20,166 nt of DNA, taken from NCBI GenBank assembly GCA_039590215.1, contig JBDHFX010000045.1, positions 1-20,166 on the forward strand. Direction: 5' to 3'. The position numbers were made by a program, and so were the translations under genes. Below, one piece after another: positions 1 to 6,196 of the stretch. Position 1 is the first letter of the stretch, and each line of letters opens with the position of its first letter. The stretch comes from CAMYLR01 sp039590215 (GTDB lineage Bacteria > Gemmatimonadota > Gemmatimonadetes > JACCXV01 > JAHWKZ01). The notes under the pieces are model-generated. The model did no database searches. It was given only the letters and a program-made list of their open reading frames with translations, and had not been told where the DNA came from.

Positions 1-32
1 CGAGAGGCGCTACGGCTCCGCGGGAGGGGAAA

Positions 33-58
33 GCTCCGAAGGGGAAAACCCCATGAGC
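33..58 (+). repeat. RNA hairpin module copy 1 (GAA-GGGG/CCCC type)
   Basis: GGGG 41-44 pairs with CCCC 49-52 around an AAAA loop. An outer stem 33-36/55-58 encloses a CGAA/AU internal loop. It is the first complete copy of a hairpin that recurs three more times in the RNA. The preceding GAGAGGCGCTACGGCT (3-18) matches the segment that follows the later copies, so another copy probably sits just upstream of the window. Confidence 0.55.
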
Positions 59-172
59 GTTACCGGCCTGAAAAGGCTGGAAGGACGCGGGAGACTGAAC
101 GCGGCAAGAGGGTGAGAAACCCTGTAGTCGCACCGGAACCGGGACGAGGTAACTCCCGGGCGAGTGGGTTCC

Positions 173-224
173 CGCCTCCGAATACGCTGAAGGGGAAAGA
201 ACCTCATGGGAGGCGCTGGCTTCT
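173..224 (+). repeat. RNA hairpin module copy 2
   Basis: A 7-bp stem 173-179/209-215 encloses a CTGAAGGGG...CCTCATG element (187-208). The trailing strand runs directly into GAGGCGCTGGCT (211-221 region), which is shared with copy 4. A small hairpin 218-223/230-235 follows. Confidence 0.5.
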
Positions 225-240
225 GAGAGGAAGTTGGCAG

Positions 241-353
241 GCCGCCCCGGTAACACTCTGAAGGGGAGTCAACCCTCAGAGAGGCGGTGTGTGGACGTCT
301 TTGACTTTCGCACGCCATCGGTGAGCCAGAAAGACCCCAAGGTCGGGGCGCAA
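241..353 (+). repeat. RNA hairpin module copy 3 with trailing CGGGGCGCAA
   Basis: Stem 241-246/283-288 encloses CTCTGA/TCAGAG (256-261/276-281) and GGG/CCC. Further along come a GACC/GGTC hairpin (333-336/341-344) and the 10-mer CGGGGCGCAA at 344-353. The same order of elements reappears in copy 4. Confidence 0.5.
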
Positions 354-411
354 GCTAACGACGAAGGGGGAGCGCGGAACCAATATCTGCGCTACTTGCT
401 CACCGGGATGA

Positions 412-484
412 CCTCTGAAAGGGAGGCGAAACCCAGGAGAGGAGGCGCTGGCTACTCTGACCTTGGTCGAGTGGCGGGGCGCAA
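412..484 (+). repeat. RNA hairpin module copy 4 with trailing CGGGGCGCAA
   Basis: CCTCT/AGAGG (412-416/438-442) encloses a GAAA/AGG internal loop and GGG/CCC (421-423/432-434). GAGGCGCTGGCT follows, then the stem 451-461/466-475 containing GACCTTGGTC, then the 10-mer CGGGGCGCAA at 475-484. Both the order and the sequence of elements repeat those of copy 3, which suggests a duplicated RNA domain. Confidence 0.5.
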
Positions 485-507
485 CTGGGAACGGCTCGGA
501 CTCCGGA

Positions 508-549
508 GAGGGCAACAGGCCCCAGGCTTTTCCGGCCCTCACTTTTTTT
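508..549 (+). terminator. Upstream intrinsic terminator of the structured RNA
   Basis: GAGGGC 508-513 pairs with GCCCTC 535-540. Two bases later comes a run of seven T (543-549). The 21-base loop can form a short inner GG/CC pairing, so the hairpin is weaker than the downstream one. It could be the true 3' end of the RNA. Confidence 0.5.
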
Positions 550-572
550 GCTGTCTTGTGCAGCGCGTCGAG

Positions 573-604
573 AGCCGCCCGGCTTAGGCCGGGCGGCTTT
601 TTTT
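573..604 (+). terminator. Strong intrinsic terminator
   Basis: An 11-bp perfect stem (573-583 with 588-598) is closed by the tetraloop TTAG and followed directly by a seven-T run (598-604). The minus strand shows no T-run on the other side, so it acts on + strand transcripts, which fits the upstream RNA. Confidence 0.9.
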
Positions 605-612
605 GTATCCGA

Positions 613-640
613 TTGACAGCCCGCCATGCGGGGCGATATT
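613..640 (+). promoter_or_regulatory. Predicted sigma70-type promoter of the acyl-CoA operon
   Basis: A perfect TTGACA (613-618) lies nine bases after the terminator T-run. Sixteen bases later is GATATT (635-640; 4 of 6 matches to the -10 consensus). The start of transcription would fall near 647, so an ATG at 648 would be leaderless, or translation would begin at GTG 672 with a short leader. Prediction from consensus only. Confidence 0.4.
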
Positions 641-647
641 CGACTTG

Positions 648-1835
648 ATGCGGTTTCGGTACAGTCGCCCCGTGTTCCTATGCGCTCCCGTGCGGACGCC
701 GATCGGCAAGTTCGGCGGCGCGTTGGCTGACAAGACCGCCGCCGACCTTGGCACTCATGTCGCTCGGGCGTGTCTCGATCGAGCCGACGTCGACCCGGAA
801 GCGATCGACCTGACGATCTTCGGGAACGCGCGTCAGGCCGGCGTGGGCCCCAACGTGGCCCGGCAGATCGCCTACCGCGCGGGGATACCCGAGAGCGCGC
901 CGGCCTACACGGTCAACCAGGCGTGCGCCTCGAGCTTGATCGCCATCATCCAGGGCTGGCAATCGATCGCCCTCGGCGACACCGATCTGGTGCTCGCCGG
1001 TGGGACCGAAGTGATGTCCAGAACGCCTTATATGCTGCCCCGCGCGCGTTGGGGATACCGGCTCGGCCATGGCGAGCTGGTCGACGGGATGTACCGGGAT
1101 GGGTTCCTGTGTCCGTTGTGTGGTGATCTGATGGGCGAGACGGCCGAGACGCTGGCCGATCGGTACGAGATCCACCGCGACGAGCAGGACCGCTACGCCA
1201 TGGAGAGCCAGCACCGGTGCCAGGCGGCACGGGAGTCGAGTCGGTGGTCGGACGAGATCGTGCCCTTCCCTGATGGGCTCGATCACGACGAGCACCCGCG
1301 CGACGAGGTGACGCTTGCCACGCTCGCCAAGTTGCCCCCGGTTTTCCGCGAGGCGGGGACCGTCCACGCCGGCAATGCCTCGGGGATCACCGATGCCGCT
1401 GCCGCGATGCTCGTGGCGGCCGAGGACGTGGTCGAAAAACAGGGGCTCGAGCCGATGGCGCGGCTCGTCGATTGGACCAACGTCGGCGTGGATCCGGCGG
1501 TGATGGGGATCGGTCCGGTGCCGGCGGTTCGCGAGCTGCTCGAGCGCCAGGAGATGACAATCGATGACATCGACTTGATCGAGCTGAACGAGGCCTTCGC
1601 GGTTCAGGTCCTGGCGGTGGCGCGGGATCTCGACCTCGATCTGAGTCGCGTCAACGTCAACGGCGGGGCGATCTCCTTGGGCCATCCGATCGGCTGCACC
1701 GGGGCGCGTATCGTGGTGACGCTGCTCCACGAGATGGTCCGCCGAGACAGCCGGCTCGGGCTCGCGACGCTCTGCGTCAGCGGCGGCATGGGCACGTCGC
1801 TGCTCGTTGAGCGGGATGGCGATGGTGGGCGGTGA
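648..1835 (+). CDS. Thiolase (acetyl-CoA/3-ketoacyl-CoA acyltransferase)
   Basis: A 395-residue type I/II thiolase that should cleave 3-ketoacyl-CoA with CoA to release acetyl-CoA, or run in reverse as acetoacetyl-CoA thiolase. The fold signature is complete: VRTPIGKFGG near the N-terminus (15-24), the acylated cysteine Cys93 in NQACASS, NEAFA (314-318), the catalytic His346 in GHPIG and the acid/base Cys376 in CVSGGMG. Length fits the family (about 390). It is the first gene of a tightly packed operon and overlaps the start of the next gene. I chose ATG 648; GTG 672 (protein starting at FLCAPVRTPIG) is nearly as likely because thiolases usually begin only a few residues before this motif and no good Shine-Dalgarno marks either site. 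Chain-length specificity cannot be read from sequence. Confidence 0.95.
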   Translation: MRFRYSRPVFLCAPVRTPIGKFGGALADKTAADLGTHVARACLDRADVDPEAIDLTIFGNARQAGVGPNVARQIAYRAGIPESAPAYTVNQACASSLIAIIQGWQSIALGDTDLVLAGGTEVMSRTPYMLPRARWGYRLGHGELVDGMYRDGFLCPLCGDLMGETAETLADRYEIHRDEQDRYAMESQHRCQAARESSRWSDEIVPFPDGLDHDEHPRDEVTLATLAKLPPVFREAGTVHAGNASGITDAAAAMLVAAEDVVEKQGLEPMARLVDWTNVGVDPAVMGIGPVPAVRELLERQEMTIDDIDLIELNEAFAVQVLAVARDLDLDLSRVNVNGGAISLGHPIGCTGARIVVTLLHEMVRRDSRLGLATLCVSGGMGTSLLVERDGDGGR

Positions 1836-2637
1836 GCCGGTGACCGCGGGCGAAGCCAAGGTCCTCGTCGAACGCGATGACGCGGTTGGCATCGTACGGC
1901 TGAACCGGCCCGAAAAGCTAAACGCGCTCGCTGGCGATATGCGCGATCTCGTCGGCGCCGCGATCACCGAGCTGGGGCACGACCCGGCGGTTCGAGCGAT
2001 CATCGTGACCGGGGCCGGGCGCGGGTTCTGTGCCGGTGCCGACGTCAACTACCTGCGCGAGCTGGTCGAAACCAAGAACACGGTCGACTTCGAGAAGCTG
2101 CTCCGCGCCGGCGAGCAGGTGGTGACCGTGATCCGGTCGCTGGACCAACCGGTGTTGGCGGCGATCAACGGCCCGGCGGCCGGTGCCGGCGCCAACCTGG
2201 CGCTGGCTTGCGATCTCAGGATCATGGCCGACACGGCGACGATCGGCCAGACGTTCTCCCGCATCGGCCTTCACCCGGATTGGGGCGGGATGTTCTTGCT
2301 GCCGCGTTTGGTTGGCCCGGCCCGTGCGCTCGAGCTCATGTGGTCGGGACGGATGGTCGGCGCCGAGGAGGCGTTGGCGATGGGGATGGTCAACCGGGTG
2401 GTCCCGGTCGACTCGCTGTGGGACGAGGCATTGGCCTGGGCCAAGCGTCTCGCGGCCGCCCCGCCAATCGCGGTCGCGCGTATCAAGCGCGCCGTCTACC
2501 GGAGTGAGAGCGAGAGCTTGGACGCTATGCTGACACTCGAGATCGAGAACCAGCTGGCGTGCTTTGGGTCGAACGACGCGACTCGCGGGCTGGTCGCCTT
2601 CCGGGCCAAGGAAGCACCGCACTTCGAAGGCGATTAG
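1816..2637 (+). CDS. Enoyl-CoA hydratase/isomerase family protein, PaaG-like
   Basis: A 273-residue crotonase-fold enzyme acting on a CoA-thioester. Visible motifs are RPEKLNAL, the first oxyanion-hole segment GFCAGADV, and AAGAGANLALACDLR. The usual hydratase glutamate pair is not present: the first position is Asn127 and the second region reads RIGLHPDWGG, with Asp155 where true hydratases have Glu. This arrangement is typical of PaaG-type ring 1,2-epoxyphenylacetyl-CoA isomerases and of delta3,delta2-enoyl-CoA isomerases, so isomerisation is more likely than hydration. It overlaps the thiolase gene by 20 bases; ATG 1822 is an alternative start. The next gene begins 7 bases after its stop. 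Family sure; substrate unknown. Confidence 0.92.
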   Translation: MAMVGGEPVTAGEAKVLVERDDAVGIVRLNRPEKLNALAGDMRDLVGAAITELGHDPAVRAIIVTGAGRGFCAGADVNYLRELVETKNTVDFEKLLRAGEQVVTVIRSLDQPVLAAINGPAAGAGANLALACDLRIMADTATIGQTFSRIGLHPDWGGMFLLPRLVGPARALELMWSGRMVGAEEALAMGMVNRVVPVDSLWDEALAWAKRLAAAPPIAVARIKRAVYRSESESLDAMLTLEIENQLACFGSNDATRGLVAFRAKEAPHFEGD

Positions 2638-2644
2638 GCGGATC

Positions 2645-3823
2645 ATGTCGGACCCCCTCCTCGCCTGGCGCGATCAATTCCCGATTCTCGATCGGACCAC
2701 GTATCTGATCTCGAACTCGTTGGGCCCGATGCCGGAAGCCGCTTCAGACGCGCTCGCCGAATACGCCGAGATGTGGAATATGCGCGGGATCAAGGCGTGG
2801 GAAGAGGGTTGGTGGAACATCGTGACCGAGATCGGCGATCTGGCAGCGCCGCTACTTGGCGCGCCACCCGGCACGGTCGTCATGCAGCCCAGCGTCACCG
2901 TAGCGTCGGCGATCGTGCGGTCGTGCTTCGATTGGGCCGGGGCCCGCAACCGCATCGTCCACACTGAGCTCGAGTTCCCATCCGTCATGTATCTCTATGC
3001 CGGAGCCCAGGCCGAGGGCGCTGAGGTGGTGGTCGTTCCGACCAGCGGCGACGGGATCACCGTCGATCTCGAGCGACTACTCGACGCGATCGACGATCGA
3101 ACCGCGCTGGTGCCGATCAGCCACGTGGCTTTCAAGAGCGCGTTTGTTCAGGACGCCGCCGCGATCTGCGAGAAGGCCCATCGGGTCGGAGCCAGAGTCT
3201 GTCTCGACGTCTATCAGTCGGCGGGCATCATGCCGCTCGAGATTGAAGCTTGGAACGCTGATTTCGCGGTCGGCGGGTGTCTCAAGTGGTTGTGTGGCGG
3301 CCCCGGCAACGCCTTTCTGTACGCGCGCCCAGATCTCTACGACCGCTTGGAGCCCCAAGTCACCGGTTGGATGGCGGCCGATGAGCCGTTCGCGTTTGAA
3401 CCCGAGTTGACGCGGGCGGATTCGATTCATCGCTTCCTAACCGGGACCCCCGGCGTTCCGGCGCACATGGTCGCTCGGCCGGGGCTGGAGATCATGAACC
3501 AGATCGGCCCCCAGGCGATCCGCGAGAAGTCGGTTGTGCTGACCGAGCGGATCATCGAGCGAGCCGACCGGTATGGCATCGATGTCGCCACACCGCGCCA
3601 GAGCCACCGCCGCGGCGGCACGGTGACCTTGGCGCCGCCGGACGCCGAATCGATCGCGCGCCAGCTCCTCGACGAGGACATCCTGATCGACTATCGGCCC
3701 GGCGCGGGCATCCGGCTGGCGCCGCACTTCTACAACTCGGGCGAGGAGTGCGATCGAACCGTCGATCGGATCGCCGAACTGGCACCAGTGCCGGTCAAGG
3801 TCTCACCGGGAGAGAGCGCGTGA
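2645..3823 (+). CDS. Kynureninase-like class V PLP-dependent enzyme
   Basis: A 392-residue fold-type I PLP enzyme of the class V aminotransferase/kynureninase group. The region around CLDVYQSAG (Asp188, cofactor-ring aspartate) and the segment GGCLKWLCGGPG with the presumed Schiff-base Lys214 closely match the kynureninase pattern (…KYLNGGPG…). The N-terminus YLISNSLGPMP also fits kynureninase (YLxGNSLG). Kynureninase cleaves kynurenine or 3-hydroxykynurenine to (hydroxy)anthranilate and alanine. The overall sequence looks divergent, so another C-C or C-S lyase, or an aminotransferase, is possible. The start is ATG 2645 with AGGCGG just upstream; the open frame extends further 5' but only through the previous gene. 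The stop overlaps the next start (GTGA). Confidence 0.85.
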   Translation: MSDPLLAWRDQFPILDRTTYLISNSLGPMPEAASDALAEYAEMWNMRGIKAWEEGWWNIVTEIGDLAAPLLGAPPGTVVMQPSVTVASAIVRSCFDWAGARNRIVHTELEFPSVMYLYAGAQAEGAEVVVVPTSGDGITVDLERLLDAIDDRTALVPISHVAFKSAFVQDAAAICEKAHRVGARVCLDVYQSAGIMPLEIEAWNADFAVGGCLKWLCGGPGNAFLYARPDLYDRLEPQVTGWMAADEPFAFEPELTRADSIHRFLTGTPGVPAHMVARPGLEIMNQIGPQAIREKSVVLTERIIERADRYGIDVATPRQSHRRGGTVTLAPPDAESIARQLLDEDILIDYRPGAGIRLAPHFYNSGEECDRTVDRIAELAPVPVKVSPGESA

Positions 3824-4728
3824 GTGCCGGGGTGCCCAGGCCGCACGGTTTCGATGCGGTGGCGGTGATCGGCGCCGGCACGATGGGTCGCGGGATCGCC
3901 CAAATCGCCGCGCAGGCGGGGTACGCGACAACGCTGCACGACGCCGATGGTGACGCGCTCGAACGTGCGCTTCGAGCGATCGACGCGACGCTCGCCAAGG
4001 GCGTCGAGCTCGGCAAGATCAAACCCGGCGACAAGACATCCGCGTTGGAGCGGATCGTGAGCGAGTCGGATCTCGGGGTTGCAATTGAAAACGCCGATCT
4101 GGTTGTCGAGGCGATCCCTGAGGATATGGATGCCAAGCGCGAAGTGTTCGGGCTGCTCGACCAACGGTGTGGCGAGGAGACGGTGCTCGCCAGCAACACT
4201 TCGTCGCTGTCGATCACCACGTTGGGATCGGCGACAGGTCGGCCCGAGCGCGTCGTCGGGCTCCATTTCTTCAACCCCGTCCACATCATGCGCTTGGTCG
4301 AAGTGGTGGTGACACCCGAGACCGATCCTCAGGTCCGGGAAACGGTGGTCAACGTCGTGCGATCGCTTGGCAAGGAGCCGATCGTCGTCCGCGACGTCCC
4401 GGGGTTCGCGAGCAGCCGGCTCGGCATCGCGTTGGGCCTCGAGGCAATGCGGATGCTCGAGGACGGGGTCGCGTCGGCGCGCGACATCGACGTCGCGATG
4501 GAGCTCGGCTACAACCACCCGATGGGTCCGCTCAAACTGACCGACTTGGTGGGACTCGACGTACGGTTGGCGATCGCCGACCACCTGGCGCGGACGATCG
4601 ACGCGACGCGGTTCGCCGTGCCGGAGGTCCTTCGCGAGCTGGTCGCAGCCGGCAAGTTGGGTCGCAAGACAGGCGAAGGGTTCTACGTATGGAAGGACGG
4701 TGAACCGATATCGAAGGAGGAACCATGA
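3820..4728 (+). CDS. 3-hydroxyacyl-CoA (3-hydroxybutyryl-CoA-type) dehydrogenase
   Basis: A 302-residue NAD-dependent dehydrogenase oxidising L-3-hydroxyacyl-CoA to 3-ketoacyl-CoA. It has the Rossmann motif VIGAGTMGRGIAQ (16-28), the SNTSSL segment, catalytic His149 in GLHFFNP with Glu161 downstream, and the C-terminal helical domain starting at YNHPMGPLKLTDLVGLD. Where many homologues have VPGFIVNRL with a catalytic-site Asn, this one has VPGFASSRL; I recall the same variant as common in one subfamily, so I do not read it as inactivation. Start GTG 3820 overlaps the previous TGA by four bases and is preceded by GGGAG at 3808-3812. The product feeds the thiolase encoded first in the operon. 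Confidence 0.93.
   Translation: MSAGVPRPHGFDAVAVIGAGTMGRGIAQIAAQAGYATTLHDADGDALERALRAIDATLAKGVELGKIKPGDKTSALERIVSESDLGVAIENADLVVEAIPEDMDAKREVFGLLDQRCGEETVLASNTSSLSITTLGSATGRPERVVGLHFFNPVHIMRLVEVVVTPETDPQVRETVVNVVRSLGKEPIVVRDVPGFASSRLGIALGLEAMRMLEDGVASARDIDVAMELGYNHPMGPLKLTDLVGLDVRLAIADHLARTIDATRFAVPEVLRELVAAGKLGRKTGEGFYVWKDGEPISKEEP
4714..4720 (+). promoter_or_regulatory. Strong Shine-Dalgarno inside the 3-hydroxyacyl-CoA dehydrogenase gene
   Basis: AAGGAGG lies four bases before ATG 4725 and is embedded in the last codons of the upstream gene. It fixes the start of the hydratase fusion gene and suggests strong translation of it. Confidence 0.8.
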
Positions 4729-6188
4729 GCAGCGCCTCATCCGTCGTTCGGGTTGAAACCGTGGAGAAAGGGATCCGGCTGGTTACGATCGATCGGCCGG
4801 AGAAGATGAATGCGCTGAACGCTGAGGTGCGCGACGCGCTCACAGAGGCCGCCGCGCGCGCCGCCGAAGACCCGGACGTTCGCGTGCTCGTTGTCACTGG
4901 TGCGGGTGAGAAGGCGTTCATCGCCGGCGCAGACATCGCCGAGTTCGCCGACCGGACACCGCTCGAGCAACGTGAGGCGATGGCGACCCCGACCGTGTTC
5001 GATTCGATCTGGGACTTTCCGCTGCCGACGATCGCGATGATCAACGGGTACTGTCTGGGCGGCGGGTGCGAGCTGGCGCTGGCGTGTGACGTTCGGATCG
5101 GCGCCGACACCGCGCGCATCGGCCAGCCCGAGGTCAACCTGGGGATCATCCCCGGTGGCGGGGGAACCCAACGGTTGACGCGGCTGGTCGGGTACGGCAA
5201 AGCGAACCAGCTGATCCTGACCGGCGAGATCATCGACGCGGTCAAAGCGTACGAGATCGGCTTGCTCGACGAAATCGTGCCGGCCGAGGAGCTGAAGGAC
5301 AAGACGCTCGAGGTGGCGCGAGCGATGGCCAGCAAGAGTCTGGTCACGCTCAAGCTCGCCAAGCGTGCGCTCAGACTGGCCAATGAAATGGAGCTGTCGG
5401 CCGGTCTCGAGCAGGAGCGCGATCTCTTCGCGCTGGCGTTCTCTACCGACGATAAGATCGAAGGCGTGGCGGCGTTTCTCGAGAAACGGAAACCGGAGTG
5501 GAAGGGACGATATCCCGTCGGACAGAATTTTCGCGACGTCCTCTTCGCGCCGCAGGCTACGTTCGAGGACGTCGCCGAGCGACCGCGCTGGGTCGCGCCG
5601 CTCCTCATTCTGGCGGCCATCCTGCTCGCGATGACGTTCATCAACCTGCCGATGGTCGAAGAGCTGCAGCGGACCACGATCATGGGAGACCAACGGCTCA
5701 GCGACGCACAGCGCGACCAAGCGCTTGGGCGGCTCGCGATGTGGAAATGGATCGGCGTGGTTGCGGCTCCGATCGTTTTCGGCGTCGTCACAGCATTTAT
5801 GGGGCTCTTGCTCTGGGGCTGGTCGGCGATCGCTGGTGCCAAGAACGCTGAGTACCCGATCGCATTCACGGCGTTGGTGTACGCCAGCACGGTGACGGTT
5901 CTTCAAGTCGTGCTACAGGCCATCGTCATCGGCATCAAGGGCGCGGAGACAGTTGCCCGGGAGGGCGGACCCCCGCTGTTCGGGCTGTCGCTCTTTGTCG
6001 ACCGTGGCGACATGCCGGCGTTGCTCTGGGGCCAGCTAGCGAACATCAACTTCTTCTCGATCTGGTACTCGGTGTTGGTGGCGCTTGCGGCGGTCTACGC
6101 GTTACAGGCGTCGAAGGGGGCGGCCTACGCCCTCGGCGTCGCGGTCTTTGTGATCAGCGGCTTCTTGACCGCTCTTGGACCGAGCTAG
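4725..6188 (+). CDS. Enoyl-CoA hydratase fused to a C-terminal Yip1-like membrane domain
   Basis: A 487-residue two-part protein. Residues 1-262 are a complete enoyl-CoA hydratase with both catalytic glutamates: Glu116 in GGGCELAL and Glu136 in GQPEVNLG, plus FIAGADI and GGGGTQRL. This half ends in KRKPEWKGR, exactly where free-standing hydratases stop. Residues 263-487 look like an independent Yip1-type protein: a VLFAPQATFEDVAERPRW start followed by about five hydrophobic segments (roughly 288-308, 345-368, 378-405, 440-460, 465-485). The fusion would tether a soluble beta-oxidation enzyme to the membrane. No in-frame ATG, GTG or TTG start lies close before the membrane part, so the fusion is not simply two genes read as one, although a sequencing error at the junction cannot be excluded. 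Confidence 0.9.
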   Translation: MSSASSVVRVETVEKGIRLVTIDRPEKMNALNAEVRDALTEAAARAAEDPDVRVLVVTGAGEKAFIAGADIAEFADRTPLEQREAMATPTVFDSIWDFPLPTIAMINGYCLGGGCELALACDVRIGADTARIGQPEVNLGIIPGGGGTQRLTRLVGYGKANQLILTGEIIDAVKAYEIGLLDEIVPAEELKDKTLEVARAMASKSLVTLKLAKRALRLANEMELSAGLEQERDLFALAFSTDDKIEGVAAFLEKRKPEWKGRYPVGQNFRDVLFAPQATFEDVAERPRWVAPLLILAAILLAMTFINLPMVEELQRTTIMGDQRLSDAQRDQALGRLAMWKWIGVVAAPIVFGVVTAFMGLLLWGWSAIAGAKNAEYPIAFTALVYASTVTVLQVVLQAIVIGIKGAETVAREGGPPLFGLSLFVDRGDMPALLWGQLANINFFSIWYSVLVALAAVYALQASKGAAYALGVAVFVISGFLTALGPS

Positions 6189-6196
6189 GGGGCGGG

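Larger units (their letters stand above)
1..604 (+). ncRNA. 3' portion of a large structured non-coding RNA, family not recognised
   Basis: No open frame here resembles a protein, while the + strand is full of complementary segments. Clear helices include 63-68/75-80, 109-112/120-123, 139-144/154-159, 173-179/209-215, 241-246/283-288, 256-261/276-281 (with 263-265/273-275 inside), an 8-bp perfect long-range pair 319-326/398-405 enclosing 371-375/389-393, 412-416/438-442, and 451-461/466-475 with one bulged base. Loops are purine-rich and GAA-type internal loops recur. The transcript ends in U-tract terminators at 508-549 and 573-604. The 5' end lies outside the window, so the RNA is at least about 550 nt. 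It does not match my knowledge of RNase P, tmRNA, 6S, rRNA or group I/II introns. Size and ornateness recall giant RNAs such as OLE, GOLLD and ROOL, but I see no specific match. Strand and RNA nature are fairly sure; family and function are unknown. Confidence 0.72.

Noticed and set aside
234..587. 117-residue + strand open frame, and several minus-strand frames, within the first 600 bases
   Set aside because: They are low-complexity Arg/Gly/Pro/Ser-rich translations with no family resemblance, and base-pairing structure plus terminators explain the region better as RNA.
1..604. Group II intron, RNase P or rRNA fragment
   Set aside because: I could not find the domain V signature, the RNase P conserved regions or any recognisable rRNA segment, and no reverse transcriptase lies nearby downstream.
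678..2048. 456-residue minus-strand open frame opposite the thiolase and isomerase genes
   Set aside because: It is a shadow of two well-conserved + strand genes; the translation is His/Arg/Asp-rich without motifs.
1807..3823. Complete phenylacetate (paa) cluster
   Set aside because: PaaG-, PaaF-, PaaH- and PaaJ-like enzymes are present, but there is no PaaABCDE oxygenase, PaaK ligase or PaaZ in the window, so the name is not justified.
4532..5890. 452-residue minus-strand open frame opposite the hydratase fusion
   Set aside because: Ser/Arg-rich shadow frame in GC-rich DNA; the + strand carries both catalytic glutamates and a strong Shine-Dalgarno.
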